Assembly (NCBI GenBank): GCA_002409285.1
Contig: DHUT01000037.1
Span: 1-37,172 of the forward strand
DNA from: Firmicutes bacterium UBA5227
Lineage (GTDB): Bacteria > Bacillota > Clostridia > Tissierellales > Sedimentibacteraceae
Direction of reading: 5' to 3'
Length of the DNA stretch: 37,172 nt
Shown here one piece after another: positions 22,801 through 31,753 of this stretch (the first letter of the stretch is position 1; each line of letters starts with the position of its first letter). The translations under genes and the position numbers were made by a program. The notes beneath the pieces were generated by a model. It made no database searches. It worked only from the letters and a program-made list of their open reading frames with translations, and was not told the origin of the DNA.

Positions 22801-24852
22801 TTATATATCGTTTTCTATAGCTATATTATAATATTCATCTACTTTGCCAGACTGCCCTGACAATATTATGGTAGTGGAATCCATCTGCTCAATAATTGCA
22901 GGTCCGACAACCACATTTCCAGGTTCAAGTTTATCTCTGTCATATAGTTTATATTTTTCAAAACCGTTATTATCAGTCGATACTTTTCTCTCTCCTATAA
23001 CCGCTTTCGAAGCATCTTCACCAGATATTTTTCCTTTAACAATATTGGGTTTATTTATGGTTCCTACAGCAGTAAGATTAAAGTTTATTATCTGTATAGG
23101 ATCATCATAGCAATATAAATATATTTTTTTATATTTGGTGTTAAAGGCGTTTATTAAATCTTCATTATTCTTAATGCTATCTTCATCATACTCAACCTCA
23201 ATTTCATAATTTTGGCCAAGGTAGCGCATATCCAGAAATAATCTTACTACTCTCCTTGAAGATGGTATTTTTTCAAAGTCAAACCAATCTTCAGCCTGTG
23301 ACTTCAATTCATTGAATATTTCATAAATGGATTTAAAATCTGTTTTATCAATATTAATTACATTTGTCCTTACAAAGTCTTTGCGCACATCCTCCGTAAG
23401 CAGTCCATATGCTGCCAATAGCCCCGGTGTTCTGGGTATAATAGCCTTCCTAATATTCAGTTCCCTCATAAGCTCTGCAGCATGCAAAGGTCCGGCACCT
23501 CCAAATGCAACCATGTCAAAATCTTCGGGATTATAACCCTTTTCAACAGTAACCTTTTTAACTTCCCTGACAATATTTGAATTTCCAACAGTTATTATAC
23601 CCCTGGCAGTCTCATAAAGTTCCATATTCAGCTTGTCGCCTATGATCTTTACTGCTTCAAATGATTTATCTGCATCTATAGGCAATCTTCCCGCAAGCAA
23701 TTCTTTTTGGTTTAAATGTCCTAAAACCACTCTGGCATCTGTTATTGCTGCATTTCTTCCTCCCTTTCCATAACATGCTGGTCCAGGTTCAGCCCCTGCA
23801 CTTTGCGGCCCCACTTTTAAGGCTCCACCACTATCTACCCATGCTATACTTCCTCCTCCGGCACCTATTGTTGTTATATCCAAAGAAGGAATCCTCACAG
23901 GATAGCCTGAAATCTCTCTGTCCTTTGAACTTATGAGCTCTCCATCCACAATCAAGCTTATATCCGTACTTGTTCCTCCAATATCTATTGTAATTGCATT
24001 AGAAACTCCAATAAGTTCTGTAACAAAGTGTGTCCCTATTACACCTGCTGCCGGTCCTGACAATGCAGTTTTTACCGGAAAATTTGACGCCTCATGAACC
24101 GACATTATTCCACCGTTAGAATGATTTATATAAACTTTGCTGATTCCTACATCATTAACAGCAGATTCTAGATGTTCCAGATACCTTTGTACTTCTGTCC
24201 CTACAAATGAATTTATTGCAGTTCCACACATTCTCTCATACTCTCTGAACTGATTTGAAACCTCACTGGATATTGAAATAAAAATTTCAGGACATAATTT
24301 ACCTATAACTCGTTTAGCCATATTTTCATGAATTGGATTTACAAAGGAATTAAGAAAAACGATTGCTAATGCATTAACTCCTATATTATTCAAATAATTT
24401 GCCAATCTTTCTAACTCCTCTTCTTTCAATTCAGAAACTACATTTCCTACATAATCAATTCTTTCACTAACCTCAAATCTTAGATATCTTGGTATCAGAA
24501 CAGGTTTCTTATCAATCTGCAGGTCGTATAAATCCGGTCTTTTCTGCCTCCCAATTTCCAGCAGATCTCTAAAACCCTCAGTAGTTATTAAAGCAGTCTT
24601 ACCCCCTCTCATTTCAAGAATCGCATTTGTAGCAGCTGTAGTTCCATGTATAAATCTACTTACTGACGAATAAGGCAAGTCATTACTTTCTACAATTTCT
24701 CTTATACCGTCTAAAACAGCAACAGATTGATCATTATTAGATGAAGGCAGCTTATAAGTCATAAGCTTCCCGGTTTTTTCATTTATTGCACAAATATCTG
24801 TATTGGTTCCACCTACATCAATCCCTAATCTAATATTTTTATCGTCATCCAT
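22801..24852 (-). CDS. hyuA: Hydantoinase A/oxoprolinase family subunit
   Basis: This 683-residue protein is of full length. The N-terminal ATPase loop is RLGIDVGGTNTDICAIN (7-23). The second phosphate-binding loop NAITIDIGGTSTDISLI is at about 286-302, in an actin-like ATPase fold. Further blocks are FIHGTTAATNAILEMRGGKTALITTEGF, PVKTALSGPAAGVIGTH, GPQSAGAEPGPACYGKGG and DMVAFGGAGPLHAAELM, all HyuA hallmarks. It supplies ATP-dependent activation of the substrate amide for the HyuAB complex. The third C-terminal domain ends near DRDKLEPGNVVVGPAIIEQMDSTT, which is typical. The gene is between an alanine-dehydrogenase-like gene and hyuB. GAGGAGAG precedes ATG. Confidence 0.93.
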   Translation of the reverse strand: MDDDKNIRLGIDVGGTNTDICAINEKTGKLMTYKLPSSNNDQSVAVLDGIREIVESNDLPYSSVSRFIHGTTAATNAILEMRGGKTALITTEGFRDLLEIGRQKRPDLYDLQIDKKPVLIPRYLRFEVSERIDYVGNVVSELKEEELERLANYLNNIGVNALAIVFLNSFVNPIHENMAKRVIGKLCPEIFISISSEVSNQFREYERMCGTAINSFVGTEVQRYLEHLESAVNDVGISKVYINHSNGGIMSVHEASNFPVKTALSGPAAGVIGTHFVTELIGVSNAITIDIGGTSTDISLIVDGELISSKDREISGYPVRIPSLDITTIGAGGGSIAWVDSGGALKVGPQSAGAEPGPACYGKGGRNAAITDARVVLGHLNQKELLAGRLPIDADKSFEAVKIIGDKLNMELYETARGIITVGNSNIVREVKKVTVEKGYNPEDFDMVAFGGAGPLHAAELMRELNIRKAIIPRTPGLLAAYGLLTEDVRKDFVRTNVINIDKTDFKSIYEIFNELKSQAEDWFDFEKIPSSRRVVRLFLDMRYLGQNYEIEVEYDEDSIKNNEDLINAFNTKYKKIYLYCYDDPIQIINFNLTAVGTINKPNIVKGKISGEDASKAVIGERKVSTDNNGFEKYKLYDRDKLEPGNVVVGPAIIEQMDSTTIILSGQSGKVDEYYNIAIENDI

Positions 24853-24920
24853 TATGTTCTCTCTCCTCTGATAATTATTGTTGCCAGTGGTACTGGCATA
24901 ATATACTCTTACCTCCTTCC

Positions 24921-26087
24921 CTATTGCTTATAAAAATTGACGCTTCTGGTAACAGTTGCGGGTGGTGCAAAATTCAGATTTTGATCCGTAATTTTAAGAG
25001 CTTCTTCAGGTCTGATCCACGGACGCTCTTGAACGCAACTTGTTTCTTCATGAGTAAGCAACCCTTTGTAAGCAGTTAAGCTTCTTCGATAAAATCCATC
25101 CCGAATACAAGCTTCTTTCACACCAAGGTTAAGAATATTTAAAATCATCGGTAACATTTCCGCTGCATAAGCAATAGAGGTAGAATTAGCTACAGCCCCG
25201 GGAATATTGCTTACACAATAATGCACTACTCCATTTACATTATAACGTGGGTTGTTATGGTGAGTCTCATGACTGGATTCAATTGCTCCTGGATTATCGT
25301 TACTGATATCAACCAATACTGAGCCTGGCTCCATAAGTTTTAGCATTTCCTTGTCAATCAAAAAATTCTTGCTCTCCTTTGGCCATTTAACGCAATTCAG
25401 AACCATATCAGTATGTGGTAACAAATTCTCTATTGTCTCCTTTGTACAAAACGAAGTATTAATATGTCCATTATACTGATAGCTTAACTGTCGTAAAATT
25501 CCAACGTTAATATCCATAACCGTAACATCAGCACCAAGCGAATACAATACCTGCAATGCACCTTGTCCAACAGTACCTCCTCCTAAAATAAGAACATTCA
25601 TACCTGGAGCTCCTGCAAAGCCTCCAACATATTTGCCCTTTCCGCCGTTAATAGTCAACATTGACTCCAACCCAAACAATGCCCCCTGCTTACCGGCAGC
25701 TTCACAATTTGGTGAACCATAACGGTGAGAATCCTCCGCTGTAAAAGCAATACATTTGCTTCTCAATATGGCCTCAACTTCTTCAGGGTTACCTGCAGGG
25801 TGTATACATCCTAAAATTATCTGATCTTCACGGATTAAATTATATTCATACTGAGTAAATTCTTTAACCTTTGCAATCATATGACAATTTTTATAAATTT
25901 CTTCTGCCGTTTTTACAATCTTTGCGCCGGCTTCTTCATATTTGAAATCTGGAAAACCAGCCATCTTACCACAATCATGTTGTACAAACACTTCATGTCC
26001 TGATGCTAAAATACTTTTTACTTCAATTGGTGTGCAAACAACTCTGAATTCCCCTTCTTTAGTATCTTTTAAAACCCCAAATTTCAT
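24921..26087 (-). CDS. Alanine dehydrogenase-family NAD-dependent enzyme
   Basis: This 388-residue enzyme belongs to the alanine dehydrogenase/transhydrogenase family. The N-terminal domain has FGVLKDTKEGEFRVVCTPIEV, then MIAKVKEFTQYEY with the catalytic Lys (KVKE) and LGCIHPAG with the His of the Ald L-H-L motif. The NAD loop is NVLILGGGTVGQGALQVLYSLGADVTVMD (around 165-193). YNVNGVVHYCVSNIPGAVANSTSIAYA keeps the Ald C-terminal block with the catalytic Asn. It probably interconverts an amino acid and a 2-oxoacid with ammonia. It differs from typical Ald at several positions (e.g. IHPAGN rather than LHLA), so the substrate may not be alanine. The start at 26087 is preferred to 26096 because AAGGAG spaces properly from it. 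Confidence 0.85.
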   Translation of the reverse strand: MKFGVLKDTKEGEFRVVCTPIEVKSILASGHEVFVQHDCGKMAGFPDFKYEEAGAKIVKTAEEIYKNCHMIAKVKEFTQYEYNLIREDQIILGCIHPAGNPEEVEAILRSKCIAFTAEDSHRYGSPNCEAAGKQGALFGLESMLTINGGKGKYVGGFAGAPGMNVLILGGGTVGQGALQVLYSLGADVTVMDINVGILRQLSYQYNGHINTSFCTKETIENLLPHTDMVLNCVKWPKESKNFLIDKEMLKLMEPGSVLVDISNDNPGAIESSHETHHNNPRYNVNGVVHYCVSNIPGAVANSTSIAYAAEMLPMILNILNLGVKEACIRDGFYRRSLTAYKGLLTHEETSCVQERPWIRPEEALKITDQNLNFAPPATVTRSVNFYKQ

Positions 26088-26150
26088 TAATACCATCTCC
26101 TTATTTTTTTAAGCTTAAAGTCTCCTTATTGGTAGATAAGAATGTAAATA

Positions 26151-26235
26151 TGTTGTTATTCTAAACCCTACAGATATTAAATTTTTAGGTAACGTTTGCG
26201 AGTAAAAATTCTCGTTTGGTATCAGAATAACAACA
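26151..26235. promoter_or_regulatory. Widely spaced 12-bp inverted repeat in the ald/lysR control region
   Basis: TGTTGTTATTCT (26151-26162) is repeated as its exact reverse complement (26224-26235). Centres are 73 bp apart, about seven helical turns, so two bound molecules would face the same side and could loop the DNA. Between them lie a direct repeat CGTTTG (26193 and 26213, 20 bp apart) and a short dyad CGAG/CTCG (26199-26214). LysR-type regulators often use two such sites in a divergent promoter. Confidence 0.6.
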
Positions 26236-26401
26236 CATAATTCATTTTATCCCTTTTAAGAAAACTTAACTTACTATCATTATAATATTGACTTTCAATA
26301 ATTAAAAATATATAATTTAATATATATCTATAAATTCAAACTTATAAATCATAATTATACTTATCTGTATTCTAAAATAAGCGAAAGGAATGAGTTAAAG
26401 T

Positions 26402-27307
26402 ATGTTTCTCTTACAATTACAGTATTTTCGAGAACTGGCATATGAACAACACGTTTCACGCACCGCGGAAAAATTACATATTTCACAGCCGGCTCTAAGT
26501 ATGACTATAAAAAAACTTGAAGATGATATAGGAATTCAATTATTTGACCGTGTCGGTCGATCAATTAAGCTAAATCAATATGGTGAGATTTACCTTGATT
26601 ATGTTGAAAAGGTTTTTTCAGATTTGAACAATGGGCTCTGCGAAGTACAGAAAGCAGCAAATTCTAAATCAAAAGAATTACGCATGGGGCTCTTAAGCCC
26701 TTATGTATGGCAGGATCTTATTGACGCTTTTTCGTGCAATAATCCCGATATATCTATTTCTCAAATTTCAATTGAAAGTTCAGAGGCTGCTAAATACCTC
26801 ACGTTAGGAGAGATTGATTTTTATATAGGTGCACTTGACCATTTCAGTGATATGATTTCTTATACTTCGCTCTATGAAGACAAAATGGTTCTAATGGTCA
26901 ACCCCAAAAATCATCTTGCAAATAAAAATTGTATTAATCTTGTTGATGCAAAAAACGAGAAATTTATTATGTTGCCTTATAATTCATCTCTTCAAAAATT
27001 TAACAACTTCCTATTTAATTTATCAGGATTTGTACCTATAGTCGCACTTGAATGTGACTACTCTTTACGTGAAGCTATGGTAACAAACAATTATGGAGTT
27101 TCACTTACTACTAAGCGCTCCTCTTTGATTGCTCCTAACCCGGATATCGTTGCACTGGATATAGACTACCCTGATATTAAACGCTCTATTTACATTGCCT
27201 GGAAGAGCGGACGTATTATGTATACGTCAATGCAGGATTTTTATAATTTTGCATTAGACTATTATTCTTCTTACAATAATGTTGAATACTTTTCCCAAAA
27301 TTTATAA
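26402..27307 (+). CDS. LysR-type transcriptional regulator of the hyu cluster
   Basis: This is a 301-residue LysR regulator of standard length. The N-terminal winged helix-turn-helix is LQYFRELAYEQHVSRTAEKLHISQPALSMTIKKLEDDIGIQLFDRVGRSIKLNQYG (about 6-62), matching the family signature A..L..SQPALS..I..LE...G..LF.R. The C-terminal effector domain (about 92-290) has LRMGLLSPYVWQDLIDAF and the usual two alpha/beta lobes. It is transcribed away from the ald-hyuA-hyuB-nhaC operon, the classic layout for a LysR activator of a divergent pathway, so it likely senses the pathway substrate. AAAGGA precedes ATG. Confidence 0.93.
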   Translation: MFLLQLQYFRELAYEQHVSRTAEKLHISQPALSMTIKKLEDDIGIQLFDRVGRSIKLNQYGEIYLDYVEKVFSDLNNGLCEVQKAANSKSKELRMGLLSPYVWQDLIDAFSCNNPDISISQISIESSEAAKYLTLGEIDFYIGALDHFSDMISYTSLYEDKMVLMVNPKNHLANKNCINLVDAKNEKFIMLPYNSSLQKFNNFLFNLSGFVPIVALECDYSLREAMVTNNYGVSLTTKRSSLIAPNPDIVALDIDYPDIKRSIYIAWKSGRIMYTSMQDFYNFALDYYSSYNNVEYFSQNL

Positions 27308-27910
27308 GTATCTATTGGATAGTATTCCCAATAAAAATTATTAAAAATATTCACTTATGAAATTAATATAAATGAAAAGGACTCTACGATATATCATTGA
27401 GTAAAAATCAGGAGAATTATATAAATGAAACGATAACAAGCAAAATATCACATGTAAATTTCCCAATTTATTTACTCCCTATGGTCTTATAATTTAGGAA
27501 TTTTTTGCAGTTGACCTACCAACCATTTTTCTGAGAAAAATGGGGTTAGTGCTTACAAAGGCGGTGTATTCGTAAAATTATTTCATGAAAAAGACAACAA
27601 GTTTGTAGTACTTGTAAAAATAAAAGTACAATACGCAACAACATTCCGCTAAGAATACTTTTGTATCTGGCAAGACTATATGAGAAAATAGTTGACATAA
27701 GTGTGATGTATCGCACGAAATGTGCTAAAACACTTGTCCGTAAATGTATGATTTATATAATGAGAAGGGAAATTATCCCATAAAAAGTGAAATGAAGCTG
27801 TTAGACTGTCAGCACACCCAATTCCTAATTTTAGCTGCCGTATCGCTCATCTCTTTCCAAAAAATCCTTCAAATTCCGCCTTGCCTTATCCATAATATAT
27901 CAAACTTGCC
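27308..27910. other. Region with no intact gene, possible decayed coding DNA
   Basis: No frame with a start, ribosome site and recognisable product spans this stretch. Two overlapping open frames look like protein debris. One (27589-27783) has VCSTCKNKSTIRNN then ILLYLARLYEKIVDISVMYRTKCAK, with a CxxC pair and no start. The other (27542-27652) reads GGVFVKLFHEKDNKFVVLVKI. A perfect hairpin CCATTTTTC/GAAAAATGG lies at 27523-27543. An old transposase relic is possible, but I could not match a family. Confidence 0.3.
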
Positions 27911-27921
27911 TGCAGAACAAA

Positions 27922-27952
27922 AAAGGACAGGTGAAACGTCCCTGTGTCCTTT
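27922..27952 (-). terminator. Terminator of the yybS-gdpP-rplI-dnaB cluster
   Basis: Leftward, AAAGGACACAGG (27952-27941) pairs with CCTGTCCTTT (27931-27922) with a 2-nt bulge, then a T run follows. The hairpin begins at the dnaB stop codon. Confidence 0.8.
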
Positions 27953-29282
27953 ATTTTTGAATGTTTCCGAATTTTGTGTACTGACTAACCCATGCAAGTT
28001 CAACTGTTCCCACCGGACCGTTTCTTTGCTTGGCAATTATTACATCGGTAATGCCTTTTTTTTCAGATTCTTCCTTGTAGTAATATTCATCTCTGTACAA
28101 CATCATTACAATGTCTGCATCCTGTTCTATTGCTCCAGACTCTCGCAGGTCAGACATGATGGGTCTGTGATCCTGACGAAGCTCAGGAGCACGTGAAAGC
28201 TGGGATAGTGCCAGCACAGGGCAGTCCATTTCTCTTGCCAGTGCTTTTAATCCACGAGATATGTTGGAAATCTCCTGCTGTCTGTTGGATGTATTAGTGC
28301 CGTCAGACATGAGCTGAAGGTAATCTACTACAATTAAATCCAGTCCCTTTTCCATTTTAAGCCGCCTGCATTTTGACATTATTTCAAAGACTGATATTGC
28401 AGCCGTGTCATCAATAAAAACATTGTAATTGGAAATTGTGCTCATAGTTGAAATAAGTCTTGTCCAATCATCATCATCCAGATTGCCTGTCCTGAGCTTT
28501 GAGCTATCAACCATGGACTCCATGCTTAGGATTCTCTGCACATATTGTTCCTTTGACATTTCAAGACTGAATAAAGCAACAGATGCTCCTGTCTTTACGG
28601 CATTCATAGAAATATTCAGTGCCAGAGCCGTCTTTCCCATGGAAGGTCTGGCAGCCAGAAGTATAAGGTCAGATTTTTGAAGTCCTGAGGTCATGCGGTC
28701 CAAATCATCATAGCCCGTCGTAAGCCCTGTTATGCTCCCCCTGTTCATGGCTCTTTCCTCAAGAGTGTTAAACAAGTCCATGAGTACATCCTTGATTTCA
28801 GAAAACGAATTGACACTTCTGTTCTGGGATATTGAAAAGATCCTGGACTCGGCAAGCTCAATTATTTTCTGAACATCATCATTTTCATTGTAGCCTTTTT
28901 CTATTATTTCATTGGAAGCCATAATGAGGCGTCTCAATGTGGCTTTTTCCCGAATAATATTGCAATAAGCTTCAACATTTTTAGAGGTTATAATATTGTC
29001 AGTTAATTTTGCCAGATATTCATAGCCGCCTATATAATCAACCTTGCCTCTTTTTTTTAGCTCTTCAGTTACCGTTACCGCATCAACAGGTATATTTTCA
29101 ATATGAACCTGTCTGATGGAATCAAAAATCTCCTTGTTTGCCTCAAAATAAAAGTCGTCGGCATTTAACAAATTAACGATTTTTTCAACAGCAATATGGT
29201 CAATTAAAGCAGAGGCAAGAACTGTCTGTTCTGCCTCAGCGCTATGCGGCGGTACTTTACCTAAATTAATTATATCAGACAT
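27951..29282 (-). CDS. dnaB: Replicative DNA helicase
   Basis: This 443-residue helicase unwinds the replication fork (named dnaC in Bacillus). The N-terminal helical domain is PPHSAEAEQTVLASALIDH onward. The RecA-like core has Walker A LLAARPSMGKTALALNI (around 204-220), Walker B LDLIVVDYLQLMSDG, the arginine-finger-type region SQLSRAPELRQDHRPIMSDLRESGAIEQDADIVMMLYRDEYY and the C-terminal IIAKQRNGPVGTVELAW. All canonical motifs are present and no intein is inserted. It is the last gene of the yybS-gdpP-rplI-dnaB cluster, 10 bp after rplI, which is the standard firmicute order. Confidence 0.98.
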   Translation of the reverse strand: MSDIINLGKVPPHSAEAEQTVLASALIDHIAVEKIVNLLNADDFYFEANKEIFDSIRQVHIENIPVDAVTVTEELKKRGKVDYIGGYEYLAKLTDNIITSKNVEAYCNIIREKATLRRLIMASNEIIEKGYNENDDVQKIIELAESRIFSISQNRSVNSFSEIKDVLMDLFNTLEERAMNRGSITGLTTGYDDLDRMTSGLQKSDLILLAARPSMGKTALALNISMNAVKTGASVALFSLEMSKEQYVQRILSMESMVDSSKLRTGNLDDDDWTRLISTMSTISNYNVFIDDTAAISVFEIMSKCRRLKMEKGLDLIVVDYLQLMSDGTNTSNRQQEISNISRGLKALAREMDCPVLALSQLSRAPELRQDHRPIMSDLRESGAIEQDADIVMMLYRDEYYYKEESEKKGITDVIIAKQRNGPVGTVELAWVSQYTKFGNIQK

Positions 29283-29292
29283 AGTATCCTCA

Positions 29293-29736
29293 TCACTTTT
29301 CCGTTACTATAACCTTTACCTGTGCATTCACCTGCGGATGAAGCCTTATTTTAACAAAATACTCTCCAACTGATTTAATAGGATCCATTTCATACTTCTT
29401 TTTATCAATGGCAAAACCATGTTCCTTTTCAATGTTTTCAGCAATTTCCTTTGTTGTTACCGCACCGAAAAGCTTTCCGTTTTCTCCTGTCTTCGTCTTG
29501 ATGACAACGGTTAATTTCATAAGCTCTTCTTCCAGTTTTTTTGCTTCGACATATACTTCTTTTTCTTTTTCTTCTTTTTGTTTCTGTGCAGTTTCCAAAT
29601 TTTTTAAATTTACAGCTGTTGCTTCTATAGCTAAATTTTTAGGGAATAAAAAGTTTCTTGCATAACCATCCTTTGCATTTATAATGGTTCCTTTTTTGCC
29701 CACATTTTTAACATCTTCCAACAATATTACTTTCAT
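29293..29736 (-). CDS. rplI: 50S ribosomal protein L9
   Basis: This 147-residue protein is of normal length for L9. The N-terminal rRNA-binding domain MKVILLEDVKNVGKKGTIINAKDGYARNFLFPKNLAIEAT carries the L9 signature (G-..-V..G.GYARN.L.P...A). A central long helix KNLETAQKQKEEKEKEVYVEAKKLEEEL links to the C-terminal domain (GKLFGAVTTKEIAENI, IKSVGEYFVKIRLHPQV). Its ATG overlaps the gdpP stop in ATGA, a translational-coupling arrangement. Confidence 0.98.
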   Translation of the reverse strand: MKVILLEDVKNVGKKGTIINAKDGYARNFLFPKNLAIEATAVNLKNLETAQKQKEEKEKEVYVEAKKLEEELMKLTVVIKTKTGENGKLFGAVTTKEIAENIEKEHGFAIDKKKYEMDPIKSVGEYFVKIRLHPQVNAQVKVIVTEK

Positions 29737-31736
29737 AAACTTTCATTCTCCTTCTTGTAATGAGATATTGCTTCATACAGCTTGGATTTTGCTTCATCCA
29801 TATCTTGTGTTTGAACCTGGGCACCCGCCATATTCAAATGCCCTCCGCCGCCTAAGTACTCCATAATTACCTGTACATTTACGGAGCCTGTAGATCTGGC
29901 GCTTATGTTTATGTAATCACTGTTTCTTACCAGTACGAAGCTCATTTTGACATCCTTGATTGTAAGCAGCTCATCCGCACTTTGCGCTGCTATTACATTT
30001 GAATCGTCTGAAATTTCGTCAATATATGATACTGCGGCATCTCCAAACACTATTTCAGACCTTTCAATTATTTCAGTTTTCTTTTTCATAGAATCCAGGC
30101 TTTCATTAAACAGCTCCTTGACATCTGTGGTATCAGCACCATTTCTCCTTAAAAATGATGCTGCTTCAAATGTTCTCACACCTGTCTTAAATGTAAAGGA
30201 ATTTGTATCAAGGACTATTCCTGACAGAAGTGCGTCCGCTTCAAATTTTGTAAGCTTAATATGTTCCTCCATGTATTGAACAATCTCTGACACCAACTCA
30301 CAGGTGGATGACGCATAGGGTTCAACATAATCCAGAAGCGGATTTTCAATATATTCTTCGCTCCTCCTGTGGTGGTCAATCAATACAACTTTTTCCGCCT
30401 TGCTTAAAATCTCCGGGGCTTCCGTATAGCTTGGTCTATGAGTATCCAGAACCACAACCAACGTATTTTGGTCGATTAAGTTTAATGCCTCTTCAGTGCT
30501 TATTAAGGCTTCTGTATAATGGCTTTCTTCTTTTTTCATTCTTTCATACATATTTTTCAAAGCATAATTCACAGTATTTAAAACGATATATGAATTTTTT
30601 CCTCTGCTTCTTGCAATAGCATAAAGACCTATAGATGATCCAAGGCTGTCCATGTCACCTACCCTGTGTCCCATGATTATTACATTGGAACTCTGGTCTA
30701 TTATTTGTCTCAGAGCATAAGAAATAATTCTGGCTTTTACTTTGGTTCTCTTTTCAACTGCCTTGCTTCTTCCGCCATAGAACTTAACTGAATTGATCCT
30801 TTTTACCACAGCCTGATCCCCGCCTCTTCCAAGAGCGACATCCAATGCTCCCTTTGAGTATTCAAGAAGCTGGGTAAGGTTTTTTGCAAGTACGCCCGTT
30901 CCTATGCTCAGTGTAAAACTGAATTCACTGCTTCCCTTAAGAGCCCTGACATCTTCAAGCATGGAAAATTTCTTGGCTTCCAAAATTTCCAGGAACTTGT
31001 TTTCAATCATCATGAGAAACTTCGCTGTATCGTACCTTAAAACAAAACCGTTCATTTCAGAAGCATATCTGTCCAGTATCTTTTCAACCTCCGCAGTCAT
31101 GGCGGATTTTTCACCCTTATCTAACTTTTCTGATATTTCATCGTAATTATCTATTTGAACAAGCATTGATACGGGACGTTCATCATTGTACTTGGTCTTT
31201 AAGTTTGCAAATGCGGTATTTTCGTTCCAGTAGCACACATAAGAACTATCGTTTCCAAACCTTCCTTCTTCCAGCCTATAGTACATTATGTTAAATGTCT
31301 TTCCTGAATCTGTTATCTCAATGTTATTTAATGTGCCTTCCTTATTATCCGAAAAGCCTTTTAAAGAAAAATCGGGGATAAACTCCTCTATGTTTTCAAT
31401 ATTTTCTGCCTCATCTCCCACAAGCTCCCTGAACTTGTTGTTGAACCAGTAAATTTTCCCGTTAATATCCATTATACTTATGGGCATGGGAGAATAGTAA
31501 AAGGAATTAACAGATAAGCTTTCTATATTTTTAGTGTAATTTATTATGTAATTTTTCAGTTCCTTTTCTCTTTGTATTTGTCTCCTTAAGGTAAACACAG
31601 CAACAATAATCAAGATCAATCCTGAAATTGCAGCATATACATACAGATTTTCAATAATTAAAATCACAATCAGAAAAATGTTTAACGCAAAATAAATTAT
31701 ACTGTCATCCTTTAAAAATTTAGGAGTTGTTTTCAA
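29733..31736 (-). CDS. gdpP: c-di-AMP phosphodiesterase (GdpP/YybT family)
   Basis: This 667-residue membrane protein matches GdpP throughout. There are two N-terminal transmembrane segments (FALNIFLIVILIIENLY, AAISGLILIIVAVFTL), a PAS-like domain (FYYSPMPISIMDINGKIYWFNNKFRELVGD), a degenerate GGDEF domain (about 170-310, no GGDEF) and a DHH/DHHA1 phosphodiesterase. Metal motifs are IIMGHRVGDMDSLGSS, VVLDTHRP, LIDHHRRS and LSGIVLDTNSFTF. DHHA1 carries YLGGGGHLNMAGAQ. It hydrolyses c-di-AMP, an essential second messenger that governs potassium and osmotic balance. The start is TTG with GGAGG 7 nt upstream. The only nearby ATG is out of frame and closes at once. Confidence 0.94.
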   Translation of the reverse strand: MKTTPKFLKDDSIIYFALNIFLIVILIIENLYVYAAISGLILIIVAVFTLRRQIQREKELKNYIINYTKNIESLSVNSFYYSPMPISIMDINGKIYWFNNKFRELVGDEAENIENIEEFIPDFSLKGFSDNKEGTLNNIEITDSGKTFNIMYYRLEEGRFGNDSSYVCYWNENTAFANLKTKYNDERPVSMLVQIDNYDEISEKLDKGEKSAMTAEVEKILDRYASEMNGFVLRYDTAKFLMMIENKFLEILEAKKFSMLEDVRALKGSSEFSFTLSIGTGVLAKNLTQLLEYSKGALDVALGRGGDQAVVKRINSVKFYGGRSKAVEKRTKVKARIISYALRQIIDQSSNVIIMGHRVGDMDSLGSSIGLYAIARSRGKNSYIVLNTVNYALKNMYERMKKEESHYTEALISTEEALNLIDQNTLVVVLDTHRPSYTEAPEILSKAEKVVLIDHHRRSEEYIENPLLDYVEPYASSTCELVSEIVQYMEEHIKLTKFEADALLSGIVLDTNSFTFKTGVRTFEAASFLRRNGADTTDVKELFNESLDSMKKKTEIIERSEIVFGDAAVSYIDEISDDSNVIAAQSADELLTIKDVKMSFVLVRNSDYINISARSTGSVNVQVIMEYLGGGGHLNMAGAQVQTQDMDEAKSKLYEAISHYKKENESL

Positions 31737-31753
31737 ATCATTACCTCCATCGT

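Noticed and set aside
26096..26096. ATG at 26096 as the start of the alanine-dehydrogenase-like gene
   Set aside because: It sits directly on the AAGGAG ribosome site; the ATG three codons later has proper spacing.
27744..28196. Rightward 150-codon frame
   Set aside because: Its second half is antisense to the 3' end of dnaB, it has no ribosome site and it shows no recognisable motif.
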